From: Bacteroidota bacterium
GTDB taxonomy: Bacteria; Bacteroidota; Bacteroidia; Chitinophagales; Chitinophagaceae
Direction of reading: 5' to 3'
DNA: 64,000 bases
NCBI GenBank assembly: GCA_026391455.1
Contig: JAPLEH010000055.1
Span: 1-64,000, forward strand
Below the pieces are notes generated by a model, which ran no database searches, was not told the DNA's origin, and saw nothing but the letters and a program-made list of their open reading frames with translations. The position numbers and the translations under genes are program-made. Below are positions 53,445 through 62,004 of the stretch, in pieces (the stretch's first letter is position 1; each line of letters starts with the position of its first letter).

Positions 53445-54266
53445 TCATATAAAAACATATATGGGTGATGTGTATTGAGTCTGATTTCCGATTTGTGCAA
53501 TACCATACGCTTCCGGTTCGGCACAAGGCAATCGTTTTACAATGACTTTATTCCGTCCTGATCCATTGGTGGAATTGCCAACCAGCGAAAAACGGTATGA
53601 CGGCCTTTCCTCCAATGCCAGTAACTGATTGCCGGAGGAGAAACAAAGTGCCGGTAATCCGGATGGAATGGTAACAGGATTTGGCCCGTCGAAAACAATA
53701 CCCTGGTCGTTATTAATGGTGGGGTTTGTCATTACGACATTACTGTCATTTACCACATAATACTGCCATTGGGTGGTGCGTGTACGGAAATGAAATTCAT
53801 ATTGAGGCGGCACTCCTTTTTGAAGACCGGAAATAATATCCTGGAAACGGATATTCAGTATGCCGGCAACAGTTGTTGTTTGATTGGTTGAAAGATGCGG
53901 TTGCAAAATCATTTTTTGCTCTCCGGAAATAACTACGTTGGCACTATCATATTGAATTTGTCCATTCCAGCCTGGTGGAAAATCAGTAATCGTATAAAAA
54001 AAATCAGAAATGGTATGTAGGGTAAATTCGAATTGATCGTACCCGGTAGTAGTGGTTATATAATGAAGGTAGTCCTGGGTAGCAGCGGAAGAACTCTGGT
54101 AAAACCCAAAACCATTTTTTGAATTGCGCAGTGGGAAGCCGAAGCGTTGTTGCAGGCTCCTGGTAATATTGCCCGGTTGAAACTGCAGGATGGCGCATAA
54201 CCCGTTTTCGAAGTAGGTATGAAAACCTGCCAGGGTAAATAATAAAGTGGGCTGGTTGCGCGTCAT
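53445..54266 (-). CDS. unrecognised 273-aa eCIS protein between cap and sheath
   Basis: The protein is beta-rich with many aromatic residues (LFTLAGFHTYFENGLCAILQ, FEFTLHTISDFFYTITDFPP) and ends TSPIYVFI. There is no signal peptide. It overlaps the DUF4255 gene by four bases and precedes the sheath gene, so a structural role at the distal end or on the exterior of the particle is likely. The family is not recognised. Confidence 0.75.
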   Translation of the reverse strand: MTRNQPTLLFTLAGFHTYFENGLCAILQFQPGNITRSLQQRFGFPLRNSKNGFGFYQSSSAATQDYLHYITTTTGYDQFEFTLHTISDFFYTITDFPPGWNGQIQYDSANVVISGEQKMILQPHLSTNQTTTVAGILNIRFQDIISGLQKGVPPQYEFHFRTRTTQWQYYVVNDSNVVMTNPTINNDQGIVFDGPNPVTIPSGLPALCFSSGNQLLALEERPSYRFSLVGNSTNGSGRNKVIVKRLPCAEPEAYGIAQIGNQTQYTSPIYVFI

Positions 54267-54832
54267 GGTTGGGTTGTATTTATTGTGCCGGTAACAGCCG
54301 GGGTGAAACCGGTGACATCATTTCCTTTTATAGTGATCAATCGCATTCTGTAAATGACCGAAGGCAGGTACTTGGCGCCCATGGAGGTCCACAAGCTGTG
54401 CATCTGGTGATAGGTCAGTTTTTCGATATCAAACTCAATTTTTGAAAAGCCGGCAGGCATTTGCGGATAGGTCTTCACATCTAAAAAGGTATGCACCTGA
54501 AAGAACAAAATCGCGGCATTCAAAAATTTAAGTCCTTCTGCATAATCGTCGAAATTAGCACTGAACAGCAAATACAAGTTGAACCGTTCGCTCAGGCTGA
54601 TATCCGAATAGTTTCCGTCCGGCAGTGTTTCGTTTCTGGTATAATAAGGCCGGTTGGTTTCATTATCAATATTGATGAGCGACAATACCAGTTTATTCTG
54701 ATTCGAAGCTGGTACGCTACCGTCCTGCTCCACCACTCTATTGAGCACCACACCGCTTTCATCCAATGAGAACTGTCGCTTTAAGAACTGATCCAGCACA
54801 GCGGTAGCAAACTGAAGTGAATCATTGATCAT
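54263..54832 (-). CDS. DUF4255 terminal cap protein (Afp16/Pvc16-like)
   Basis: The 189-aa protein starts at the ATG at 54832 (MINDSLQFATAVLDQFLKRQ). The frame continues to 55108, but that part is encoded by repeat-rich intergenic DNA. The pattern NKLVLSLINIDNETN and LSERFNLYLLFSANFDDY is typical of the Pvc16 N-terminal domain, which caps the tail and fixes its length. It is the first structural gene of the operon. Confidence 0.9.
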   Translation of the reverse strand: MINDSLQFATAVLDQFLKRQFSLDESGVVLNRVVEQDGSVPASNQNKLVLSLINIDNETNRPYYTRNETLPDGNYSDISLSERFNLYLLFSANFDDYAEGLKFLNAAILFFQVHTFLDVKTYPQMPAGFSKIEFDIEKLTYHQMHSLWTSMGAKYLPSVIYRMRLITIKGNDVTGFTPAVTGTINTTQP

Positions 54833-55213
54833 ACATACTTTTTTATAACTACGCTGCTGTACAGGATGATGAAGTAAAACTAACAGTATGTTTTTACAAC
54901 TGGTGTTTTCGGTCATATACGAAACGTGTACAGGCGTGGCATACTGCAAAAGAAAAACGTAGACAAAGCGTAGACAAGGGAAGACCGCAAGTCCGAATGT
55001 CGGGAAAACGGGGAGGCGGAGAGATGTTAGATGTTGGATGTTGGATGTTGGTGGAGGGTGTCTTGTCCTGATATAAGTAGAAAGTTTTAAACTTGATTGC
55101 CATGCCATGCGGCAGGTAAACAGGCAGATTGGTTATAAATAGTTAGCAATAATTTTCGCTAACGCATCTGTTTACATCTGTAATACGATGAAGAGGGGCT
55201 TGGCAGTCAACCT
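54833..55213. other. leader region of the eCIS operon, repeat-rich, non-coding
   Basis: The spacer separates the regulator gene from the first structural gene. It contains a GATGTTGG tandem tract (55023-55052), degenerate CCGCAAGTCCGAATGTCGGG-like runs, the odd palindrome AAGTTTTAAACTT (55082-55094) and a hairpin GTTAGC...GCTAAC (55142-55163). No clear TAnnTTTG promoter was found. The operon promoter should lie here if the operon is not read through from the regulator gene. Confidence 0.5.
55023..55052. repeat. GATGTTGG tandem tract
   Basis: About three and a half units of GATGTTGG/GATGTTAG lie in the leader of the eCIS operon. It is a low-complexity intergenic repeat of the same style as the tract in the ribosomal cluster. 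Confidence 0.6.
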
Positions 55214-56047
55214 CTATCCTACTGAGCGGAGGTAGGATCGCAGGTCGGTATCGCGGGGGAGGGCGAGTTTCTTTTTGAGGCGGTATTTGTGCGTGCGTAC
55301 ACTTTCGAGGCTGATGCCGAATATGTTTCGGATATCATCGTTGGACATATTCATTTTGAGATAGCAGCAATATTTGAGATCCACAGGTGTGAGAAAGGGA
55401 TATTTTTTTGCCAGGGTGAGCAGAAAACCGGGATCTGTTTCTTCAAATAAGCGTTTGAAATCATCCCATAGCGCCTCATTATTTGCGGTTAGTTTTATCG
55501 CATTCACAATAGAAAGGAGTTCACCACGGGTGGGGTCATCCACACGGGGGAAAAGGCCAGTGATACGGTCTTTCACTTTATTCAATACTTCTTTTTTCTG
55601 ATCCAGTTCCATTACATAGCGGCTGAGGTTGGGTGAAGCCACATGTGAAGCCACCGTGTTGTTCGTTGTTGAACTTAACTGTAAAATGGAATTGATTTGC
55701 GAATTGAGATAGCCGGCGTTTTTGATCTGGCTGACCGGGAAGGTGAAAATAACCTGCGGGTATCCTGATCGCGAAGGCTGAAGATCGCGCATACCGGATA
55801 GGCAAAGAAAGGGCAGTTGTTCGGAAACGGAACTCTGTGTTAAAGAATGAAGTGCGGCCTGATTATTCCGGAAACAAAGAATCACCAGATCGGGGTTGAC
55901 AGGTCCGAGTAATTTGCATATCTCAGAAGATGCAGACACGGTATAGATATTATACTGGAAGCGGGTTACCTTCTTCATAGCAGGTAACAAGGCAGACAAG
56001 TGTTCTGCATTGTCACAGCCGACAAGGATTCGCTTCAGCAGGGGCAT
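55214..56047 (-). CDS. LuxR-type regulator with degenerate receiver domain
   Basis: The 277-aa protein has an N-terminal half with receiver-like topology (KRILVGCDNAEHLSALLP, PDLVILCFRN), but the phospho-accepting Asp position holds Cys. Phosphorylation is therefore unlikely. The C-terminal helix-turn-helix is clear (VDLKYCCYLKMNMSNDDIRN, IFGISLESVRTHKYRLKKKL). It lies immediately upstream of the eCIS operon in the same orientation and is the obvious candidate regulator, possibly by ligand or protein contact. Confidence 0.82.
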   Translation of the reverse strand: MPLLKRILVGCDNAEHLSALLPAMKKVTRFQYNIYTVSASSEICKLLGPVNPDLVILCFRNNQAALHSLTQSSVSEQLPFLCLSGMRDLQPSRSGYPQVIFTFPVSQIKNAGYLNSQINSILQLSSTTNNTVASHVASPNLSRYVMELDQKKEVLNKVKDRITGLFPRVDDPTRGELLSIVNAIKLTANNEALWDDFKRLFEETDPGFLLTLAKKYPFLTPVDLKYCCYLKMNMSNDDIRNIFGISLESVRTHKYRLKKKLALPRDTDLRSYLRSVG

Positions 56048-56623
56048 CTGTGGTTGGATAAGGTTGGTTCGTTAATACGGTGGTGAAACACAGGTACTCT
56101 TTCTGTCAAAAAATGCACCTGCAATTTATCCCTCATCAACAAGCTGTGAGCCGCTATCCTATTACATGACAAAGACAACGATACCCCTGCTTATTCCCGC
56201 AGTAAACTGCAGAAATAAATCATGGCTATTACAAAAAATTCACCGGTGGTGAGCCGGCTGGATGAATGAATGTTCAGAGGATGGCTTGTTGGCGGGTGTA
56301 AGCTTTATTCAGGGAGGCACTGTAAATATTACTCCGGCACCATGAAGGTGGTGGGGTGTTGGTGCCGTTTCTGCCGTGTGCATGCGTAATGAAGAATAAA
56401 GTTTAAGGAATAGCCGACGATCTATTACACGTATCATTTTTTTAGCCGGGAAGTTAAATTAAGGAAGAAAATGAAATAAAAAAGAAGAAAGATAAGCGAA
56501 TAAGTGTTTACCCCTACTACGTATTTTAAAATCCTTTTTATGGACTTAGGAAAACATTTGGCCAAGGAGCAAGCTGCTACGCAGAATAAAACGAATGGAA
56601 AATTTATGTTTATGCATTACTGA
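56048..56623. other. 576-base spacer upstream of the regulator gene
   Basis: No gene of normal length is visible. Two 27-codon plus-strand frames (near 56264 and 56540) have no supporting evidence. The part from 56440 to 56560 is very A-rich. It presumably holds the regulator promoter, but no TAnnTTTG box was found on either strand. It also marks the boundary between the eCIS locus and the membrane-motor cluster. Confidence 0.5.
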
Positions 56624-57700
56624 TTAATTGGCATGACTGTCAAACCGGAGATATCGTGGCATGGATCCGGCCTGCTGATTGCTGATGATTAAACAGATAG
56701 TAGCCAATATAAGTTGCAGTGTGGGTGAATACGTTACCCCAAAAACTTTCCAACGATGTTTTCTCCGGTGCTGGTATACTTCACCGGGATTGAGGATGAT
56801 CGGAACATCAAACTTTTTTATGGTACCCTCAAACCAGGCAAGAGGGTTTGCCATCAGGGTCAGATAACTCCCCTTATGTTTGCTGGCGGTTTTCTTAAGC
56901 AGGGCAATACTGGTTTTATAAAACGGGTTTGATTCTTTGTTGAGAATATATTTATCTGTAACATCATCACTGTTGCCCAGATAAAAATGTCTGCTCTTTA
57001 ATAGGTCCAGCATACTATGGGTATACTCTTCTACTGTTGTCCCTTTGGGGGGATTTCGGGCCATCAACGCACAGATTTCATGAAAAACATCGCGGGGCTT
57101 TAAAAAAAGAAGGCTCATATATACTATCAAATGATAATGCTCCATAGTGCTTGCCCCAAGATACTCTGCAGCAACAAGGTAACCATGTGAATATTCAGAA
57201 GAGACACTATCATCAAGTATCGCAATATATTCAATGTGGCGAATTCCTTTATGACTGATTTGCTTTTGTACCAGAAAGGCCTGGCTTTCGATAATTGTGC
57301 GGGAAGTGATCCCATGCGGCCCCCCGGCCTCATCGAGATCGGAAAGCAATTTCATCAATTCAGGCGAAATGGCGGGACATTCTTCAAAAACAGCCTCCAG
57401 CATCAGTGGCATGGTTTTTTTTTCAAAGACCGCCTTATCCGTAATGATCCGCCACACCGGCGTGATCGCCTTCAGAAATTGCGCCACATAATAATAAAGG
57501 TAACCCGTGGTACAAATCTGACAGCAATGAAAAAATTCGTGATAATAGGTTTCATCAATTTCAGCCTTTTCTACTTTTATATATTGCCCCTGTTCAAAGC
57601 GTGCCGAATCGATATTCAGCCGTATTACACCGGTGAACCATTCAAAATAACCCCATACATTTTCGGGCATCTTCAGCACTTTGTCAACATCAATTGGCAT
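56624..57700 (-). CDS. HEFFH metallopeptidase-like protein with C-terminal hydrophobic segment
   Basis: This 358-aa protein is not a recognised family. ETYYHEFFHCCQIC places an HExxH zinc motif at residues 54-58, and a Glu in TIIESQAFLV (E138) could be the third ligand. Near the C-terminus, LQLILATICLIISN (about 328-341) may be a single membrane helix, giving a tail-anchored layout. It is the last gene of the membrane-protein operon, 60 bases after the nuclease gene. Confidence 0.7.
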   Translation of the reverse strand: MPIDVDKVLKMPENVWGYFEWFTGVIRLNIDSARFEQGQYIKVEKAEIDETYYHEFFHCCQICTTGYLYYYVAQFLKAITPVWRIITDKAVFEKKTMPLMLEAVFEECPAISPELMKLLSDLDEAGGPHGITSRTIIESQAFLVQKQISHKGIRHIEYIAILDDSVSSEYSHGYLVAAEYLGASTMEHYHLIVYMSLLFLKPRDVFHEICALMARNPPKGTTVEEYTHSMLDLLKSRHFYLGNSDDVTDKYILNKESNPFYKTSIALLKKTASKHKGSYLTLMANPLAWFEGTIKKFDVPIILNPGEVYQHRRKHRWKVFGVTYSPTLQLILATICLIISNQQAGSMPRYLRFDSHAN

Positions 57701-57760
57701 AGCTTTAATTTCATTGCATTGATTTTTTTAAGAATATAACCAGAAGGGTCTTAAAATGAA

Positions 57761-58306
57761 TTACTGCTCTGCCCACATACCGGCTTTTGCTGTACGGGCT
57801 TCTTGCTGAAGCGCAAAGAAATAGTCCGCGTATTTTACATTGGGAGGGACTGTTTCTACCACTGCCATGCCCTGACGCACCAACTCAGCATTCACAAAAA
57901 TAGTATCCGATACATAAACATAGGCCAACAAACGGCCATATTTATCCTTCTTCTGAATATCCGTTTCGATCCGTACTTTCTTTAAATAGATGAGAAGCGA
58001 AAGAAAATCTCTGGCCGCTTTGGCATAAGGGCCTTTTTTGCCGTGTGCATTATCTCTCAGTTCATCTGCGTTAATACCGATAGGACGTATTCTGAACAGT
58101 TTCCCTGTACTATCCGTCATATCAAATGTATCACCATCCACTATATGCACTACAGTATTTTTCTGTAAACTAATCGTGCTTGTACTTCGATTTTCACTGC
58201 GCTTACTGTCTATGACACAGCTTCCCAGCATTATAAACAAAATAATGCATAACAACGTATCGGAGATCAGTCCGGCTATCGTTTGTTTACTTCGCGTATT
58301 GTCCAT
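57761..58306 (-). CDS. SNase (thermonuclease) domain lipoprotein
   Basis: The 181-aa protein has a hydrophobic leader TLLCIILFIMLGSC with a probable acylated Cys30. The SNase fold follows: VVHIVDGDTFDM (53-64, Asp), RIRPIGINADE (72-82, Arg and Glu), DKYGRLLAYV (111-120, Arg). All three catalytic positions of staphylococcal nuclease are kept, so it should be active, outside the cytoplasm if exported. The start overlaps the previous gene by 31 bases. Confidence 0.85.
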   Translation of the reverse strand: MDNTRSKQTIAGLISDTLLCIILFIMLGSCVIDSKRSENRSTSTISLQKNTVVHIVDGDTFDMTDSTGKLFRIRPIGINADELRDNAHGKKGPYAKAARDFLSLLIYLKKVRIETDIQKKDKYGRLLAYVYVSDTIFVNAELVRQGMAVVETVPPNVKYADYFFALQQEARTAKAGMWAEQ

Positions 58307-58488
58307 ATAAGTATAATAATCAGCAATGATACGGCGAAAACAGTTCCTGCGTATCCCGCGATTTCGTTCAGTTCCGCCACCTGCATTTTTCGTGCAATCA
58401 TCTTAAGTATAATGGTTGTAATACCACTTAAGATCAGTAACAGGATCAATATCCGGGGAATTTGTGCACTCTTCTTCCGCTTAGCCAT
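58276..58488 (-). CDS. small two-helix membrane protein
   Basis: The 70-aa protein has a basic N-terminus (MAKRKKSAQIPR), two transmembrane helices (about 12-30 and 46-65) and a basic end. It is encoded between the 199-aa membrane protein (12-base gap) and the nuclease gene, which it overlaps. Not recognised. Confidence 0.65.
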   Translation of the reverse strand: MAKRKKSAQIPRILILLLILSGITTIILKMIARKMQVAELNEIAGYAGTVFAVSLLIIILIWTIREVNKR

Positions 58489-58500
58489 AGTTTACAATGT

Positions 58501-59100
58501 TTACTGCGTTACACTTCCGCTCAGCTCATAACTGATGGTAATATCATGAAAATTTTCTTTATTATAATAATACTTCATACTACCTTCAAGACGTGTGCAA
58601 TTATTTAATAATATCAGCTTGCCGCTACAGTTGCCACCCTTTAACTCTATCTCTTTACCATTGAGATATGCTTTTCCGCTAACAGCCTGTGATACACTGC
58701 CATTAAAGTCATACACATTACCCTTTTTCTTAAGAAAGATCAGGTACTGTGTTTCCCCATATTGTTTTCCGTTTATATCACAACCTTCCGTCGGCGGCGG
58801 GGGATCTGAAATTATTATTGTAGTATCAGAAATTAGCAGACTGTCTACTTTAGACTGGAGAGAAACGAATGGCGGATAGCTGCTTATTTCATTGCTGATA
58901 ATTTTTTTCAAGGCTATACTGTCGCAGTAACGGTTTGAAGTTGTTTTAACAGTATCTGTACCTCTGCTGATGAGCGGCTGCGTAATCTTTGATTTAGAAA
59001 AGAAATCAGGGATACTGGTCTTACCGGTAAGGTATACCAGGATCGCAATTACAGATGCAATTGCACTTATTGCTGTTGTGATTTTGGGTTCAGAAGCCAT
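58501..59100 (-). CDS. single-span membrane protein with extracytoplasmic beta domain
   Basis: The 199-aa protein has an N-terminal helix at about 7-26 (TTAISAIASVIAILVYLTGK). It is followed by a linker and a C-terminal beta-rich domain with Gly/Asn turns (GNVYDFNGSVSQAVSGKAYL, NGKEIELKGGNCSGKLILLN). Cys113, Cys157 and Cys168 may form a disulfide. Not recognised; operon position suggests an accessory part of the motor-like complex. Confidence 0.65.
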   Translation of the reverse strand: MASEPKITTAISAIASVIAILVYLTGKTSIPDFFSKSKITQPLISRGTDTVKTTSNRYCDSIALKKIISNEISSYPPFVSLQSKVDSLLISDTTIIISDPPPPTEGCDINGKQYGETQYLIFLKKKGNVYDFNGSVSQAVSGKAYLNGKEIELKGGNCSGKLILLNNCTRLEGSMKYYYNKENFHDITISYELSGSVTQ

Positions 59101-59118
59101 ACTAAATTTTTGATATAC

Positions 59119-59511
59119 TTAACTCCTGCGTACAGTTTTAAAAAAGAACGATAAGACCAGGACACTCAATAATTGCCAGATCATTACAAAGCTTACAGCA
59201 TCCCACACACTCGAGGGACGCATAAGCATCCACATCAGCAAACCCAGCAGTGAAGAAGCGGCCCCAATCAGTGGGGGATAAAAAAGACTGCCTCCTTTAT
59301 ATTCGAGTCTGTATTCCCGCCAGTTTGATATACTGCCAAGGATGCAGTTTAATGTGTCTTTTACAACTCCCAGCCTATGTGTGAACAGGACAAAGATCAG
59401 CCAGCTCACAATGAAATTACCAAGGTCTTCCCTGTGCACAGGAACTGTTACCTTATATGCAAGTATCCCGGAAGTGATAAAAGAACTACAATAGAGTAAG
59501 AGGCTCAGCAT
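59119..59511 (-). CDS. small polytopic membrane protein
   Basis: The 130-aa protein has about four hydrophobic helices (LLLYCSSFITSGILAY, IVSWLIFVLF, LIGAASSLLGLLMWML, VSFVMIWQLLSVLVLSFF). It lies 22 bases after the OmpA/MotB-like gene. Unrecognised; probably an inner-membrane partner. Confidence 0.65.
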   Translation of the reverse strand: MLSLLLYCSSFITSGILAYKVTVPVHREDLGNFIVSWLIFVLFTHRLGVVKDTLNCILGSISNWREYRLEYKGGSLFYPPLIGAASSLLGLLMWMLMRPSSVWDAVSFVMIWQLLSVLVLSFFFKTVRRS

Positions 59512-59533
59512 AGCTCAGGTTATTTTTTATGGT

Positions 59534-60202
59534 TTATTTTATATCCCCGATTTTAGGAAAAATTTGAATCAAAAACCGTTGATTATTTTCTTCCATTGCA
59601 GCAGGCAATCTTCCCACACCTCCCCACCCATTGCCGGCGATATGCAAATCAATCAAATCTTTATATTTCGGCGATTCAAAATCGATATAATTTTCCTTCC
59701 AATAACTCCATAAAGTGAGTGCCCGCTTATAACTAAGCTCGTAATTATGATTCCTGTCGGTGTTATCTTTCGAAGCGTAACCTGAAATAACAATAATATA
59801 AGAGACGTTTTTTAATTTACTGTCTGATTCTTTGGCCTTTTTTAAACGGTCCACCACCGTCTTTAACTTGTTTCCGGCATCCACTATTTTTTGCCTTGTT
59901 TCCTCCGGATACAGCAAATGATCATCCTGATCGATATCATACTTATCTTTATTGAATTTAACATCGAAGGCCAGCTTAAACCGTTTATATGCTCCTTCAT
60001 AGGCAAAAAGCAGGGTGTCCGTTTTTAGTGGCTTAAGATTCTCCTCCACCGCTTCAATGATAGATAGCTTTTCCTTTTGCAATTTGATAGTGGTATTCAG
60101 TTTCAGCACAGTGAGTACATAGAGTACCAGCATGACAAAGAAGAGGCTTGTCATGAGATCAGTGAAACTGGGCCAGAAGAAGCCATGAGAAGTATGCTTC
60201 AT
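59534..60202 (-). CDS. MotB/ZorB/OmpA-like stator protein
   Basis: The 222-aa protein has a single N-terminal helix preceded by FFWPSFTDLMTSLFFVML, with an Asp (D15) at the membrane edge as in MotB and ZorB proton-channel plugs. The C-terminal OmpA-like domain shows SGYASKDN and NYELSYKRALTLWSYW (140-168) and a closing NQRFLIQIFPK. It would bind peptidoglycan and form the stator with the TolQ/MotA-like protein encoded two genes upstream. The start overlaps the VWA gene by four bases. Confidence 0.85.
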   Translation of the reverse strand: MKHTSHGFFWPSFTDLMTSLFFVMLVLYVLTVLKLNTTIKLQKEKLSIIEAVEENLKPLKTDTLLFAYEGAYKRFKLAFDVKFNKDKYDIDQDDHLLYPEETRQKIVDAGNKLKTVVDRLKKAKESDSKLKNVSYIIVISGYASKDNTDRNHNYELSYKRALTLWSYWKENYIDFESPKYKDLIDLHIAGNGWGGVGRLPAAMEENNQRFLIQIFPKIGDIK

Positions 60203-62004
60203 TTTTTGCCGGTTATTAAGTACTTTATGAAAAAAATAATCGCAACTGCTGCCAACATCAACATACCGATAACATGTGGCCTTGTTTCAGGATTCAACCA
60301 AACAACTTCAAGTGTATTAAACAAAAGAAAAAACTTCGCAGAAACAAATAGAAAGAAGTATATTTTTGTTCCGATACTCCACTCAAAAAAGCTATCAATC
60401 ATCATTTTACAAAAAAGAATACAGAAAAAGAAAGCCATGAGAAACCAAAACATGTATGAAACAAGTAGTATCTGGCTGCTCGTTTTGGGCAGTACTTCTC
60501 GGAATACAATAGGAAATCTGAATTGTCTGTAATCCTGCGTATCATTTCGACTTACTTCAAGGAAATAATTGCAATCCGAGTTAAAATTATAAGTAATCAT
60601 TTTTTTTGATTGCCAATCTGTATCGAAGGTCATCATAACTGGTTCGTCCACAAAAAGAAACTCATTTTCGCCATCAATGCGGACAAATGTCGTATTATTA
60701 TCGGCCGGGTTACTCGTACGCAGAACCACATTATATGTACCTTTTTCACGAATTTGAATACTACAAAAGGTTGCGTTCAAAGTAGTATTAAACAAAGCAG
60801 GTTTATAAAAATAGGCATATGTCGTGCTGTCCGGAAATCTGTTGTCGATATCATTTGTAAATTTCAGGCTGTTTAAAATCATTTCATATCCAACCGGATC
60901 CTTCATATATTGTTCCGTAACCAGAGGATAATTATAAATGTTATTAAAATTATCATTAAACATTTTTTTTACCATGTAAGAAACACTTTCCTTAAATTTA
61001 TTATCAGAATCCGTTCGGCCTTTTTTGTAGGGATATTGAATAAGGCAAAGCTGGTGAATTTTTGAAAGTATATTTTTTCTGAATTGCTTAACACTGTAAT
61101 CGAATGAGGTGATTTTTTTTTCATGAATAAAATCACTTATAAAGACCACAATTGTATTATTCTTCTGATATCCATGATCGTTCAATACCGTGTTTATTTG
61201 ATTCAAAACGAACACAAGATCAGTGGTATCCAATCTGCTTACTTGATATGAGCGCAAGCTATCCCGATCCTGATCTATTTCATCAATGATCTGATCATCA
61301 TTTTTCGGATCAACATTTGTAAGATTACTTATTTGCCGCAGTGATTTCATTTTATCGTTGCCGAGGTAACAATTCAGCGAAAGATTCACCTCTATATGAG
61401 GATTATACTTCTTAAGTTCATATACACGTTTTACCAAACCCAGCAGAATAATATCATTCAACTTAGTGGCCTCAGTCTCGTTGATGCGCTTCGCTGCAAC
61501 CCGACCTTTGTTTAAATAATCCAGAAACCCCTTACGTAGTACAGATGCCTGCGTTTCAAACTCGGTTGAGGTATCAACAGATGCTGTTTTATCATTTATG
61601 ATTACAAAATTTATCTTCTCCGGGAAATTCAAACCATGGATATCATTCAGGTCCAAGCTTGTTACAATATCATTACTGCTACTTCTCAGTTTTATCTGAT
61701 CGACAGGAAATCGTACGATATCTCTAGTATTAAGCCAATTATAATTCTGCTTTGTATTACTTTTATTTTTATCATACCCAGAAAATATATCTGAATGGAT
61801 ACCAAAAATGAAACAAATTATTATAGTCAAATCCACTAATCCTTTAAACAAAAAACCGATACTCTTTCGCCGTACAATATTGCCCAGTTTATCAAAAAAT
61901 GTATTTCCTTGATCCGCTTTCCAGTTTAAACAGAAAGCTATTATTATTTGCAGAAATACAACAGCTACTACGAATAGAAAACATATGATGTAAGAAGTAT
62001 ACAT
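60199..62004 (-). CDS. membrane-anchored VWA-domain protein
   Basis: The 601-aa protein has two N-terminal helices (about 5-27 and 53-70), a von Willebrand A-like domain, a beta domain (about 395-500) and three C-terminal helices. The metal-binding MIDAS is complete: DKTAS (138-142), T260/T261 next to D262, and D291 in VVFISDFIHE. VWA proteins bind partners through a divalent metal. Here it is encoded between the channel and stator genes, overlapping both (1 and 4 bases), so it is probably a fixed component of the same complex. Confidence 0.78.
   Translation of the reverse strand: MYTSYIICFLFVVAVVFLQIIIAFCLNWKADQGNTFFDKLGNIVRRKSIGFLFKGLVDLTIIICFIFGIHSDIFSGYDKNKSNTKQNYNWLNTRDIVRFPVDQIKLRSSSNDIVTSLDLNDIHGLNFPEKINFVIINDKTASVDTSTEFETQASVLRKGFLDYLNKGRVAAKRINETEATKLNDIILLGLVKRVYELKKYNPHIEVNLSLNCYLGNDKMKSLRQISNLTNVDPKNDDQIIDEIDQDRDSLRSYQVSRLDTTDLVFVLNQINTVLNDHGYQKNNTIVVFISDFIHEKKITSFDYSVKQFRKNILSKIHQLCLIQYPYKKGRTDSDNKFKESVSYMVKKMFNDNFNNIYNYPLVTEQYMKDPVGYEMILNSLKFTNDIDNRFPDSTTYAYFYKPALFNTTLNATFCSIQIREKGTYNVVLRTSNPADNNTTFVRIDGENEFLFVDEPVMMTFDTDWQSKKMITYNFNSDCNYFLEVSRNDTQDYRQFRFPIVFREVLPKTSSQILLVSYMFWFLMAFFFCILFCKMMIDSFFEWSIGTKIYFFLFVSAKFFLLFNTLEVVWLNPETRPHVIGMLMLAAVAIIFFIKYLITGKK

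Noticed and set aside
30708-54832. Prophage
   Set aside because: Tail, baseplate and ATPase genes are present but there is no capsid, portal, terminase, lysis, replication or integrase gene.
30708-54832. Classical type VI secretion system
   Set aside because: No TssJ/L/M membrane complex and no ClpV-type ATPase. The AAA+ protein is Afp15-like and the baseplate is Afp11/12-like.
54833-55108. 92-residue extension of the DUF4255 protein
   Set aside because: It is encoded by repeat-rich intergenic DNA. The family starts at MINDSLQF.
56240-56630. Two 27-codon plus-strand frames as small peptides
   Set aside because: No promoter, no conserved pattern and no supporting context.
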